From assembly GCF_000006405.1 (NCBI RefSeq), contig NW_003199941.1, positions 1 through 36,279 of the forward strand: a DNA stretch of 36,279 bases, in the 5' to 3' direction. Under the pieces are notes generated by a model. That model did not search any database. It was not told the DNA's origin and saw only the letters and a program-made list of their open reading frames with translations. Every line of letters starts with the position of its first letter. The first letter of the stretch is position 1. Shown here one piece after another: positions 22,645 to 33,409 of the stretch. Source of the stretch: Perkinsus marinus ATCC 50983 (lineage: Eukaryota > Perkinsozoa > Perkinsida > Perkinsidae). The position numbers and the translations under genes were made by a program.

Positions 22645-23807
22645 TTACACCAGCATGAAGGGGGCCGAAGGGGCATCTCTCTTCTGTTCATTCATAGACA
22701 TATCGTAACTGGCGACGCCAAGATAGACTGTAGCAGTACAGGGAATGCCCTCAGCTTACGTCGCTATTCCCGACATGGACTGGTTCATGATTGAGCCATT
22801 GGAATTCTGGTTGTGAAATGGGAAGGGGTCTTCATCCCGCTCGACCTGCTGCCTGACCATCGTCGGCACTTGGTCTGTGAATGTGGTGATGCCCTGCATC
22901 CCTGCTGATGCCGTTACTCCCAGATACCGAGAGTACTAGGAGAAGCCAGTACCACCCGTCCACTGTCCAGTTGTCTGCTTACCTCAGCGACGATCTTGGC
23001 GAAGTCAGCCTCCTTCCCTTCGAGTAGCTCGGACATTTCCGCTCTAACTTTGTTGTCCAACTTGATGAAAGACTCTTGCGCCATACGATGCTTCTCGACA
23101 TTCTGACTTCTCCAAGTGATATGAAAACACGTTATTCGCCCCTACTCGTGAGAGCCTCTCCTCAGCCTTAAGATCCTTCTTAGACCGCTTGGAAGCATCC
23201 GTCTTGAGGTCCTCTATCTTGTGATTATAATGGTCGAGGTCAGCATACGCCCTATCGCGGTCCTTCAGCTTCTGCTGTAAGTCGGCATTCCGCTGTACCA
23301 ACTTATGTGCCTCCCCCACAGCAACCTGTAGCTGCGGTCTTGACGCCTGTGCAGACTGCTGACATCTCATCAGCTGGTCCGCGAAAAGGGATATCGCCGG
23401 AGAATACTGAAGCACAGTAATCAACCACAACAACAACCAGCAAGGAAATAAGCTTACTCCACTCTCCTGCGTAGAACTAGGTGTGGTATCAACAGGCGTA
23501 ATAACATCCCTGGATTGCTTGGCAATATCCAACTGCGAGGCCGCCATCTGATCTGTCAGACTTAGAAGCTTCACCAACTGCTGGTGGAAAGCCTGACGAC
23601 AACAAGCGTTAGTGACCGCTCTCCTAGACGGCGTACTTGAGCCTTTGCCGCATGGTCCAATAATGCGGCCCTCTGCTTCTCAAGAGGGTCCGATGATATC
23701 GCCTTCACACCAATAACCTGAGCCTCACAACAATACCCCCAAAGGCCAATTTACTGCGCTACCTTGTCGGTGAGATTCCGCCAGGTTTTACTCGCAAATA
23801 CTACCAT
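22645..23807 (-). CDS. BAR-domain protein (BAR gene 1)
   Basis: Seven exons: 23807-23763, 23717-23637, 23592-23458, 23406-23146, 23102-22983, 22935-22760 and 22708-22645. Introns of 43-51 bp, all GT-AG; frame holds throughout and the product is 293 aa. It starts MVVFASKTWRNLTDKVIG. The whole protein is helical with heptad character. DRDRAYADLDHYNHKIEDL is the amphiphysin/BIN-type BAR helix (compare KRQRRYVDYDSARHHYE), followed by a Lys-rich stretch (ASKRSKKDLKAEERL) suited to acidic lipids. The C-terminal 60 residues are flexible, with DPFPF and QNSNGS. There is no SH3 domain. It lies head-to-tail with BAR gene 2, so the pair is probably an old tandem duplication. The likely role is membrane curvature in endocytosis or secretion. 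Confidence 0.85.
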
Positions 23808-24296
23808 ACACTACTACTGGACAGCAATGTATCACTGAAGATAGAACTGCTGAGTAGTTACCATTACCCAACTCAAAACTCAATAGTCGATGAACATCTC
23901 AATGAGAAGGGTCGTTTGCTACGACATGTGGGATGGATTCTGCCGAGTCCGCCACCAGCAACGCCTAGGTCGGACTTAGGCCAGAGAATCAACCAGAAAA
24001 TGTAATTGCTGAGTGTTGGTACTATCAAGGGGTATTCCGAGTGCCTCTGTCGATAACCGTTATGTAAGCCTTGTGACGAGGGACGGGGACCAATTCGGCC
24101 CTACTACTGCTGAGAGATCAACGCTACGACTCTCGCTCAACAGCAGCCGCAGCATGATTGTCATGACGTTTCCTTTCATTCCAGGAGTATATAGAGATAA
24201 ATGTGATAGAAAAAACCCAACCCCTCGAGGCTTCTTGAATATTGTAGTTCACTTGCAATAACTAACAACATCCAATATCGTCTCTAAGCATCATCG
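23808..24296. other. Intergenic, 489 bp
   Basis: Upstream of BAR gene 1. Short open frames occur on the plus strand (for example about 24013-24261), but none has an ATG start with joinable exons. No repeat or RNA gene seen. Confidence 0.5.
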
Positions 24297-24581
24297 ATGA
24301 TGACGGATGAACTGGATTCGCATAGTAGGCCACTGCAACTCCACATGGTTAACAGCACATTAAGGTGTGAGGGGAACCTCCTCCGAGTGCAAGTTCATTG
24401 AAGAGCCGCGGCGACTACGATCAAAGTGTGGGTGCATATCTACGCCGATCCCAACGATTGGTCTACGAGCCGAGTGGTTCAAAGATAAGCAAACCATGCG
24501 CTCTCAACAAGGAAGGAAAAAGGTATTGATTATTACCTGGTCAGCACAGCACATCTTGGAAGTAGAGTGCAACGGAAGTAG
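24297..24581 (+). CDS. Tentative small basic protein
   Basis: Three short exons (24297-24347, 24404-24522, 24563-24581) with introns of 56 and 40 bp (GT-AG) give a 62-aa frame starting MMTDELDSHSRPLQLH and ending KSRVQRK. The middle exon (SRGDYDQSVGAYLRRSQRL) has protein-like composition. There is no homology I recognise, and three short pieces that fit could be chance. Confidence 0.25.
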
Positions 24582-25056
24582 CGGTTCCATAACTACACTG
24601 CTACCAAAATATGAGTTTCTGACTGGTCCTGCAACATAAGCGCAATTTAGTCTTAACATCCTAGTGACGCCTCAAGCGTGCCCCATCGCTTATTCGCCCA
24701 CCAGGGATCGATCCTGGGACCTTTAGATCCGTGACGACGTGCTCTACCAACTTAGCTGTCAGACGTAAAACCTTCACGGAAGACTATTTTGGTGGCCTCA
24801 AATTTCGGAACGCCTTATGGAGCTCCAGAATATTATGCTAAGAGTTGACTGCTATTTGGGTTCACTCAAGTAAGGTCTCCAACTGCGCCCAAACTAAGGG
24901 CGCTCCAAAGTTGCGTATGGATATGTTATAGGCCCACACTAAATACTCTACGAAATTTGGACGAAGCAGATTTTGCGTTCTCAGCGGAACGATGCTCGTG
25001 TATTCGCACCGGAGCCTTCAATTTGTGACTAATAGTTCTACGTTGATCGGGCCCTG
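24582..25056. other. Intergenic, 475 bp
   Basis: Holds the tRNA-like relic listed separately and the upstream region of the plus-strand gene at 25057. Nothing else is supported. Confidence 0.5.
24693..24768 (-). pseudogene. tRNA-like sequence, degenerate
   Basis: On the minus strand AGCTAAGTTGGTAGAGC resembles a D-arm/A box, and CCAGGATCGATCCCTGG forms a perfect 5-bp T stem containing a B box. The acceptor strands do not pair (the 3' strand would need a TCGCCCA-like 5' partner) and no convincing anticodon stem forms. It is best read as a tRNA pseudogene or the head of a tRNA-derived SINE. Confidence 0.4.
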
Positions 25057-26074
25057 ATGTCAACCCTAGGGGATCGAGTCAGGAAAGGCCCTCTTATTTT
25101 GAAGGGGGAGAAGCCTAAGAAAAAGAAGAAGTCTAAGAAGCATCATCATCACCAACAGCACTCGGAAGATGACGGTACTATCTATACCTTCTCGGAGACC
25201 CTCTTATGGCGTTCCTACCCTAGGCCTGTTGTCTGATGGTAATGCAGAGGACGCCCCAGTAGAAGTACCTGTCCGTAAATGCACAGGGAGAATAGTGTGT
25301 ACCAACAGCACAATACAGGTGAGTACGGTAGGCGTAGTAGTAGGAGTCGATGGAGGGTCCATCTTAGGGGATGAACACTAAGTTCATGGAAGAAATTGAG
25401 CAGGGAGATACGATCCTGGTACATCACCCACAGAGTTTACAAGTACGATGATGTCTGCACTGGATTGGAGAGAATGTTGGTTTCAGATCGAGGAGAGGCA
25501 GGTGGTCAGTGTTCTCTCCTCCCGATCATTGGTGGTGTCCGATCCCTTCAGCCAGGACTTCGTCACTACTACTGAGGTATGCTTCTGTTGTCTAGAATAC
25601 GGACTGTAGACTATGTCCCTTCAGTTCCACGTTCGAAAGGATGGGGAGGTGCTCCGACGGAAGGTAGAGGCAAAGATGAAGATGAAGAAGGAAGAGATAG
25701 ACGAGGAGGGAAACACTGAGGGCCACGGTAGTGTATATGGAATGAACTTGAGAGCATTCGAATAAACATTGAGTCTTGGAGTGTGGACTAGCAGTGGGGG
25801 AGATGTTGACCGACTTGTGGTATGGAATTCACCGTTTGTCAGGATCAGTAGAGGATCTCATTGATAAAGAGTTACAGAGGAAGTTCAAGAAGAAGCAGCA
25901 GAACTTATTCACGTGAGTCGACTCATGGTGTATCATAGGATAGGGGAGAATAGGTACGTTGAACGGCATGGGGCTTTCGGTTACAAGGCCCACTCTGAGA
26001 AGGTGGGCAAAGACGTGACTAAAGAGGATATGCTCGATATGAGGGTTAGGAAGGTCCACGATAAGTACTGCTAG
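25057..26074 (+). CDS. Conserved basic protein with FAM32A-like N-terminus
   Basis: Seven exons: 25057-25174, 25224-25318, 25368-25442, 25487-25576, 25625-25727, 25795-25912 and 25954-26074. Introns of 41-67 bp; 239 aa in frame. The N-terminus KGPLILKGEKPKKKKKSKK is the DUF1754/FAM32A-type motif (KGPLKLKG plus a Lys run), followed by a His/Gln run. Human FAM32A is only about 112 aa, and the rest here differs: a probably beta-rich middle (GRIVCTNSTIQGMNTKF, EQGDTILVHHPQ, ERQVVSVLSSRSLVVSDPF) and a basic helical C-terminus ending MRVRKVHDKYC. I believe similar proteins occur in dinoflagellates and their kin, but cannot check. A nuclear RNA-related role is only a guess from the Lys-rich start. 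The 25728-25794 acceptor has one close alternative. Confidence 0.75.
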
Positions 26075-26187
26075 GCTCACTCCTGTACATTGATCTACTA
26101 TATCATCTCAATGCTCGGAGATCAACGCCGTGTTGGGTGCGCAGTGGGGTGATCATTGTACGTTAGTTTGACTGTCTCTATCGATAC

Positions 26188-27131
26188 ATGTCCAACGACG
26201 ACTCTTCTTTCGGCGAGCTCGTCCTCCTCATAGGGGATATGTACATTCCTGAACGGGCCAGGGAGCTCCCCCTATGTTTTAGGGAATTACTGGTAGTAGT
26301 AAAGTGTAGGGCCCTTCTTTTCACACGGATGCAATTTCATCAGAATACAGACAAGATAAGCACTGTGCTGTGTACAGGGAACATAGGCTCTAGTAAGGAG
26401 ATGCAGGAGAATGTCAGAGTCATGGGCCAGCAGTCCATCTACGTCGTGAGGCCTGACATCGACGGTGTTAGGAAGGATCTCGGGGATTAGGTTCGGGGGG
26501 AGCTCGAAGACGCGGATAGTGAGGATAAAGCTCTGCCGGAGTACATCACCTGTAAGGTTGGAGATTTCCGAGTTGGCTTGATCCATGGACACCAGATAAC
26601 CCCTCAAGGGGATCTAGTAGGCTCCTGTTCCTACGTAGGCTCTTGAGTACCCCTCTACTTAGGAAGCATTGAGCATGTGGCAGAGGAAGCTCGATGTAGA
26701 CATCTTAGTGTACGGCTCCCCTCATCTGCACGGTATCACTGAGCATCGGGTATTACAGTTTGCCTAACTGTACCATACAATGATGATACTCTATCACTTT
26801 CAGGGTAAATTCTTCATCAACCCGGGCTCAGCCACCGGTGCGTATGATCCTAATTTGCTAGGGTAGGTCTTTTGTGAGTGTATAGACTTAACAGCATGGT
26901 TCCTCAGGTCACAGGCCGCTGGGGTTCGTCCAGATGGCACCACTATTCCTGCGTTCATGCTCATGGCCGTGAGCTCACCGCCACCTATAGGGGTCTCTCT
27001 CATGCTTCAGTCAGGTACAAGGATCCAATGCTGTGGTTTATGTGTATCAAGAGATCGATGGGAAAGCTGATGTTGGTATGTCAGAGTTCAAGAAGTGCGT
27101 CGATAAAGATGTTTCCGCTGACCACCAGTGA
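26188..27131 (+). CDS. VPS29: VPS29, retromer subunit
   Basis: Scaffold subunit of the retromer, which returns cargo from endosomes. Seven exons: 26188-26292, 26344-26445, 26491-26616, 26663-26749, 26804-26862, 26908-26968 and 27015-27131. Introns of 45-54 bp; 218 aa (human 182). The phosphoesterase fold shows in order: LVLLIGDMYIPERA, TVLCTGNIG, VVRGELED, VGLIHGHQITPQGDLEAL, LDVDILVYGSPHLH and GKFFINPGSATGAY, closely following human VPS29. In the usual GD-x-H-IP motif the His is Tyr (GDMYIP), and GHTH is replaced by GSPHLH. Loss of metal ligands fits the family's non-enzymatic role. An N-terminal SNDDSSFGE and a C-terminal extension (SEFKKCVDKDVSADHQ) explain the extra length. In-frame stops met when reading straight through all fall inside introns. 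Confidence 0.95.
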
Positions 27132-27224
27132 ACTATTGTCTAGACCAATGTAGTGTCGCGTTGTTACAACGACCAATTTAGTCAATTCTACTCAACAACT
27201 ATATAATGAAAATTATGGCAGCAT

Positions 27225-27561
27225 TTATGGTGACAATTCACCCATTATATATTCATCATCACTCAACTCTCCTAATACATAACCATGCGGTGGTGATGGA
27301 GGAAGGGGTACTATTGGAGGGCACAGCATGGGTTCTATAGTAGGATTCTCTCTGAGATAATAACACTTTTGATAAGCTACCGATATATAGGCACCTCAGT
27401 TGGATTGACACGTTAGCCACAGTGGAGGTGTTCTCGTCCATGAGGGTATCATCTACTTCCCAACCACCCTCATCCACTGTCTCGGTGAATACTGTCTTCA
27501 GAGGCTCTGATCTACGCTGCCGTTTGGTCATCAGCACAATGTTACTCCACAATAGGGGCAT
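27225..27561 (-). CDS. Small acidic protein of unknown function
   Basis: Two exons, 27561-27395 and 27351-27225, across a 43-bp intron give 97 aa. The start could be the Met at 27561 or the next Met (MTKRQRRSEP, at 27531). The N-terminal part is basic (TKRQRR) and the rest acidic (TVDEGGWEVDDTLMDEN). A Pro-rich run (PPIVPLPPSPP) is followed by the tail GELSDDEYIMGELSP. I recognise no domain. It is convergent with VPS29 (93 bp apart) and lies downstream of derlin on the same strand. Confidence 0.6.
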
Positions 27562-27630
27562 TTACAACAGTATAGTAACACCAAAATAGGGTAGCGAAAA
27601 TTAGACATATTTTATACAAAGTGAATGATG

Positions 27631-28810
27631 CTACTCATCCTTCTGACCGCACAGCCACTTGAGGACCTTCGGAGTCTTCAACACTTGTAACCCGTGAGAG
27701 GTCGGCATCCTCGGATAAACGTCTGTGAAAAAGTAATAGATATGACCAGCCAGGATGCCCTGTATGTGATCAGCCAGTTGTCCTCCCATTATCTAAAGCA
27801 AGTGAATAATGGAGTGTCCTAGGTTGGAGCGTGGCCTACCAAAGATATCCCAGCGAGTATCCAAGGGAGATAAGGAGCCTTCACAGTGAAGGCGATAACA
27901 TGTACTCGAGCACCTGGATTCCGCCGAGCCCATACGTACCTATGCGATGAGGAACTAAAAGGGCAGTGAGACGAGCGTTCCTTGTTCTACGTCATGACAT
28001 CGATGATCGCGCCTGAGTAGAAGTTGGAGAAGTGGCCAGTGAGGAATGATAAGCCCAGGAGCATGGACATGGACACTAGCAACATGTATACGAAGTCTCC
28101 AGACCTGAACCAGTCATTAAGTAGGGAGGGTACGGTGGAGTTACCTCTGGCGGAAGACGACCTCTTCCAGTTGTGAACAGTAGAAATACATAACGTAGAC
28201 ATTCCACATGAAGCCTACTCCTAGGTCTCCATAGAAGAGGAAGCATGTGAATAGACGCCACCATTGGCCGTGCTCCCATACCATCTCCCTGAACGACGTG
28301 CAGTAGAACTATGTACGGCAAACCATACCCTTCCCAACAAGGCGTTACGTGGACGATATTAACAATATGGACTTCATCTAACTTAGCATCAGTAAAAAAG
28401 ACTATGTGATAATCCTTATCAGTTCATACGAATGCACTGGGGCGTATCCCAGCGAATTATCGATGTTCCGAGAGAATGAATTATGGCTATCGTAGCAGGG
28501 TATACGATAAGCTTTGCTCCGCATCCCTCTGCCAATACTCGCGACCAGATAACAATGAACCTCCAATTCGAGCTGCTATCACAAATACTTGCTACAGAGA
28601 TACCCTCAACAATGAACCCCACCCCTGATGATGATGGAGATAATACTACCAGTTGAAGTAGAGGGAGAATGGTGATATGAACTCGAGAGTACATGCCGCC
28701 ATAAGGCCGAATGATATGCATAGCATGCCCTAAAGGGACTGTAATAGGAAGTCTCGACCTCCTTCTACTACCTTGGTCACTGGAGGTATGTTACCGATCA
28801 AATTATCCAT
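27631..28810 (-). CDS. Derlin family protein (ER-associated degradation)
   Basis: Derlins are rhomboid-like pseudoproteases in the ER membrane that thin the bilayer and help extract misfolded proteins. Six exons: 28810-28772, 28729-28650, 28288-28145, 28104-27991, 27939-27840 and 27792-27631, giving 212 aa. It starts MDNLIGNIPPVTK, matching the derlin N-terminus (IPPVT). Then come EFISPFSLYFNW, the WR motif in GQWWRLFTCFLFYG, YCSQLEEVVFR, YVWARRNPGARV, KAPYLPWILAG and GHIYYFFTDVYP, all in derlin order. Catalytic rhomboid residues are absent, as expected. The C-terminus KVLKWLCGQKDE shows no clear p97-binding SHP box. The second intron is 361 bp (28289-28649), by far the longest host intron here apart from the LINE-filled one; the others are 40-51 bp. 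Confidence 0.93.
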
Positions 28811-28953
28811 TTCAAGGTGAAAAACTGAGAGCAGGGTTTATTCTCAAAGTAGAGGTGACTATTTAACTATTAACGCAAGGTTGATGATCCCCGAGAAATG
28901 TGAGAGGCAATACACATAAGTGCGGTAGTAAACGTTGTCACCTTGCTGCTGGC

Positions 28954-29922
28954 TCACATGAAGTCGTCCTCAATCTCGCGACAGGACTCAATAGTGCCAT
29001 CACCTCCCAATTCTACATTGGAGGTCTTCAACTCGTCACACTCCTAACACGATATTCAATGAGAAAGATCGTAGCCTATCTGCATACACTTCGGCAAGCA
29101 GTAGAGAAACAAGTGCCTCTAATGTGCCCAACGTACTCTATAATACACTCCTTATGCTCTCTATTACATCAAATGCCTTGTAACTCCGTAGTTCCTTCTC
29201 CTTGATAGCTGCCTCCTTCTCAGCCTTCTCTCGAATAGCTCTCTCCTTAACAGCCTATGCCCCAGAGGTCACCATACACAGGTCCCTGCCCCCCTCGCGA
29301 ATGGTATTACCTTCTTGCGTGCCAATCGCTCCTTACGGTCCCGTTCTTCCCTCTCAGCATAGAGGTCAACCTCGGCCTCCCGTTTAGTCTTCTCAATTCT
29401 CTTCACGATCTCTCTATCTCGATGGAGGTTACGAACGAACCTGTAGTGGGAAATACGCGGAAGCCGCTTACGTAAGAGTACTACTACTTGCACTTTTTGG
29501 TGTCATGGAAGCCCACTTGACCAGTGACCATATCAGCTCCCTTCCTAAGGTTTTTGAAACCCGTGTACCTGCCAGCGGACAGTCGTCCTTAGAAGCGTTA
29601 CCGAGCTCCCTACACAATGTCGACCTTGGAAGCCTTACTCCCCTCAATGGAGTTGTTCTTTGTAAGTTGACACATTTCCTCCAACACCTCCTCAGGGATG
29701 TCATCTATCTTGGGGAGCTCCACTGGTCTTCGCAGGTAGACATGTGCAGAGGAATGGTCGTCAACCTACGTGTCACCATAGGGCATTAGCATCCCCCCTA
29801 GGGCTTACATGAAACCAGACGTCCTCGGGCCAGCCGTATTTGAGTAGCTCTTCGTTTTCGTATTTATCTCGGCCCATATAGACCTTGTAACGAGGGTCAC
29901 AGCAGTCGTAGAAAAACACCAT
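28954..29922 (-). CDS. CCDC25: CCDC25 family protein (NFACT-R/DUF814 domain)
   Basis: Six exons: 29922-29809, 29765-29614, 29568-29488, 29440-29311, 29254-29168 and 29043-28954, giving 217 aa (human 208). The start [10 protein letters not shown]...[18 protein letters not shown] almost repeats the human sequence. [16 protein letters not shown] and the NNSIEGSK region complete the NFACT-R domain. The second half is the charged coiled coil (RLEKTK-like [26 protein letters not shown]), and the protein ends DDFM (human DEFM). The NFACT-R domain occurs in ribosome quality-control and RNA-binding proteins; mammalian CCDC25 is also reported as a DNA sensor. The role in protists is unknown. The 29441 intron has two usable donors, 29487 and 29493. 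Confidence 0.95.
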
Positions 29923-30325
29923 AGTTGTATCCGAGGACAAGAAGAAGAAGAAAAGAACACAAGAGAAACAACTGGGAGGATTCACTCACTGGGGAAGATG
30001 ATGTAGCTTGAAATTATGGTCACCGTTCGATCACAGCGTCACGCGCCACGAAATTATTTCCTTCGTGTGGTGGTGTGAAGTAGATGAATCTCTTATCTTA
30101 CTTTATTGGAGTAGGTCGAGTTCTAGAGCCAGATCGAAGAGAGTTATGCCATCCTCATTGAGGAGGCGTAAGGACTATGAGACGCTTTACGTGTATCCTG
30201 ATGAGTGTCACTGAGGTGCGTTGCAAATGGGGATGTATGTGTATGAACTGATAGTACTACTTGGATATCTGCTTCACTGGTTAGTAATAGTTCACTTTTT
30301 CTATCGTGGATTCTCTTCTATCAAA
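29923..30325. other. Divergent promoter region, 403 bp
   Basis: Shared upstream region of CCDC25 (minus) and RPN11 (plus). A purine-rich run (about 29936-29970) lies next to the CCDC25 start. Short open frames here have no joinable exons. Confidence 0.5.
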
Positions 30326-31834
30326 ATGATGAACTTACAGCAGCAGTTGCAGAACCTGGCCGGTGGTGGAGGGGCCGGGATGGGACGTGAGGATCAGACT
30401 CTTCCTGATACCAGTGAACAGGTACTAACAGCATATTGGCGCTTGCCAGCAGTGACTGTGGCTACGTTCAGGTATTCGTATCGAGTCTGGCACTCTTGAA
30501 GATGCTCAAGCATGGTAGTATTGGACGGCGATATGATGGAATAATCAAGAAGTTGGCGAGGTGTGGTATGATCAGGTCGTGCTGGTGTCCCTATGGAGGT
30601 CATGGGATTGCTATTGGGGGAGTTCATAGACGACTACACTGTAAAGGTGGTTGATGTATTCTCTATGCCCCAGTCGGGTAAGTCTGCCCATAGCCCTTAC
30701 CGAGCCCATGCTCTCCCTCCTTCTCTGCAGGAAACACTGTATCAGTCGAGTCCATCGATGAGGTCTTCCAAGCTACCATGCTTGAGATGCTCAATCAGAC
30801 AGGGAGGTGCTACCGAGGACCCTCTAGTCCTCCTTCCCATCCGTTCACCTCCTCAGGTCTGAGAATGTGGTGGGATGGTATCACTCCCATCCAGGCTTCG
30901 GTTGTTGGTTCTCTGGTACTGATATCAACACCCAGCAAGCCTTCGAGCAGCTCAACCCTCGTGCAGTGGGTATTGTCGTAGACCCAATCCAGGTAGTACT
31001 ATTACATCATTGATATCGACACGTACTTGCCTTGAGGGGGTCTTCACGCCCTATATGCTGTATTCCCGTTTGCTATGGTTCTTGCTATTTCTACTGTATG
31101 TTTCAGTCTGTTAAAGGGAAGGTCGTCATTGACTGTTTCCGCCTTATCAACCCGCAAATGTTGATGCTGGGTCAAGAGCCCCGACAGACCACCTCCAACA
31201 TAGGCCACCTCAACAGGCCATCGTTGTCAGCTCTGATCCACGGTCTCAATAGGCACTATTACAGTGAGCATACGCGGTGTAACATGCAGCTGAATGCACT
31301 CCGTCGCTGCTGTAGGTATTGCAATCAGCTACAAGAAGAACCCTCTCGAGCAGAGGATGTTACTCAACCTCCATAAGGAGAAGTGGCAGGAAGGCCTAAG
31401 GTACTCAACTCAGGGGTCGCTTCGCTCCGCTAGGTTATCTTATTCGTGGTAGACTGAGGAGCTACTCTGATCATGATAAGCGCAACTCTGAGCTGATGAG
31501 CAACATATTGAAGATGACCAAAGGGTGAGGTGAATGAACGAGGAGCTGGGTGGAAATGCTACTGGTAGATACAACGATCTGATCCAGGATGAAACCAAGC
31601 TTACAGAGGAGGAAATTATAGTGAAGAATGCTGGCAAGGTTGACCCTAAGAAGGGATTGGTAATAATCTTACCCTGCACTCTTTTTTTTCTTTGAGATTG
31701 TTGTTCTTAGGAGCGCAACGTCGAGGAGTCGTTGGAGAATAACATCTTGCAGATCATGGGGAGTATGCTGGACTCAGCGGTGAGTTATGGAATCGATCAT
31801 ATTGCTTGTCATTGTCCTCTTGCAGACCTTCTGA
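30326..31834 (+). CDS. PSMD14: 26S proteasome deubiquitinase RPN11/PSMD14
   Basis: Zn-dependent JAMM deubiquitinase of the 19S lid that removes ubiquitin chains from substrates at the proteasome. Eleven exons: 30326-30421, 30472-30514, 30576-30677, 30731-30806, 30857-30992, 31107-31263, 31316-31400, 31459-31524, 31569-31659, 31711-31779 and 31826-31834. They give 309 aa (human 310). [15 protein letters not shown] and [13 protein letters not shown] (catalytic Glu) precede the full JAMM motif [26 protein letters not shown] and [12 protein letters not shown] follow as in human. All zinc ligands are present, so it should be active. The last exon is 9 nt (Thr, Phe, stop). Introns are 44-61 bp except 30993-31106 (114 bp). 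The start MMNLQQQLQ is the first ATG after stops. Confidence 0.97.
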
Positions 31835-31949
31835 TGCTGACGCCACCTGTGGTCAATAAATACTGCGTGTTATCAAGATAGTTTCCTAAGTGCTCTGGTC
31901 CTCGTGTTGGTTGGGTAGCTAGTCATAGTAGTTATCATATCCTGTTGGT

Positions 31950-33409
31950 ATGTTTAGCCCGAACAGTGGTGTGAAGGTAGTAGATACCACACCATCTAAG
32001 GGAGTAGGTATGGACTCCCCATCTATGATAAGTATCCCTATGCACAGTCCTCCTATAGAGCAGACCTTTGGGGCAGCAGCAGAAGGAGGAGGGGATCGTA
32101 GGTCTACCTTGCCTCCTATAGTGGTGATGGATATTCCAATAGAAGTGGATCGGTCGACTCCAGCAGTGGCAGGGAATGCTGCTATACCGTCAGTACTCTT
32201 CCACAATGCAGCATTCTCCTATCACTTCTATGCAGCCCATTGTGCTAGAGTTGATGATGGTATGGTATAGGTTGACACTACTCTATCGGCTCACACATGC
32301 ACATAATAGATACTAACGATGTTACTGCAGCCGAGGATACCAACGTCTCGGTATGCCCTCGACCTCAGCTCATCGAGAGGTGGAAGAATACACTGCTCAA
32401 CTTGACTGAGGTGACCATAGAAGTGGTGTTTAGAGCGGTTATTGATACGCCCGTTTAGGTCGATAACGATGACATGGACTTCCTTTCGTTCTGGAGAGCT
32501 ATCGATAGAGCTGGGGATGTGGAGGAGACTAGTGGCGACGTCATTCTAGATGGTGAGACAAGGCTAGTACCCTGATGATGGACCTACAGGCATCCGCATC
32601 TTCCGAGATCGAGTGTTGGATGCATGCCAAGCCTCACGACCAGAGGTAGATGGAGTTAGGGCTGGTGAGGTAAGTGGTATAGTGGCTGAGGTGAAGAGGC
32701 AGTGTGACAATGAAGAAGCTGCCAATTACTGGGATAACGTATTGGCGTAGGAACCACTTCTGTATGTTCACGCATCGAATCGCTTGTTCTCAGGGCGATG
32801 CCGGAAGACCCAGCACAGCTGCTTACTACGGGGGAGATATCTGATGCCATCTATATGTTCCTGAGAGACTATATGGAGGAACAAAAGTCTACTCATGATT
32901 CCAATTCCAGTCAGCACTCGAGCTTTGGTTTGGTGACAGACCTGGTGGCTGTAGGTAATGCTAGCACGCCAATTCTGAGCGAGCGTAAGAGGCGACGACG
33001 ATCAGGAAGGGGGTCTACTCCTCCCTCGGGGGCCTTGGTACATTCCCTTAGTCAAAAGGCTCTGCGGACTCACGAACAACAGATGTTGATGCGAATGAGT
33101 ATCCCTGGGGCCTTGCAGGACATGGGTATGGTAGGAAGTAGAGTCGACCTCTCCTGAGTGCATCTTGTAGGTTGGCAACGCAATATAACTGAGTCACTAG
33201 AAAAGCAAGAGAGGCAAACGCAGGAGCTGACATCGATTATTAACCAACTCAAAGAGACTATTGAGAAAGATCAAGCCCCTTCTTCCCCTCGTGCTGCTGT
33301 GGTCGAGGCCATGGACAGGCCGTGCTGGTGGAGGTGTCTGCGTACTATGCTCTACAAAGGGGACTCCAAGACCTGCTCCCTGGCCCCTGATGCTTGCTTC
33401 CAACAATGA
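31950..33409 (+). CDS. Unrecognised protein with C-terminal coiled coil
   Basis: Six exons proposed: 31950-32259, 32331-32410, 32459-32552, 32590-32738, 32819-33125 and 33171-33409, giving 392 aa in frame. The first intron (71 bp) has a TACTAAC branch site. The start MFSPNSGVKVVD leads into a Pro/Ser-rich segment. A helical charged middle follows (RWKNTLLNL, FLSFWRAIDRAGDVEE), then a basic patch (SERKRRRRSGRG), a coiled coil (ITESLEKQERQTQEL...QLKETIEKDQ) and a Cys-rich end (PCWWRCLRTMLYKG). I see no known domain. The join between exons 4 and 5 needs an 80-bp intron. Otherwise two genes would abut, the second starting at ATG 32798 (MPEDPAQLL). Confidence 0.55.

Noticed and set aside
26188-27131. 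VPS29 as a stop-riddled pseudogene, or TAG/TGA read as amino acids
   Set aside because: Every in-frame stop lies inside a 45-54 bp GT-AG intron, and splicing restores the full conserved protein. PNO has 1891 codons without an internal TAG and itself ends on TAG, so codon reassignment is not needed.
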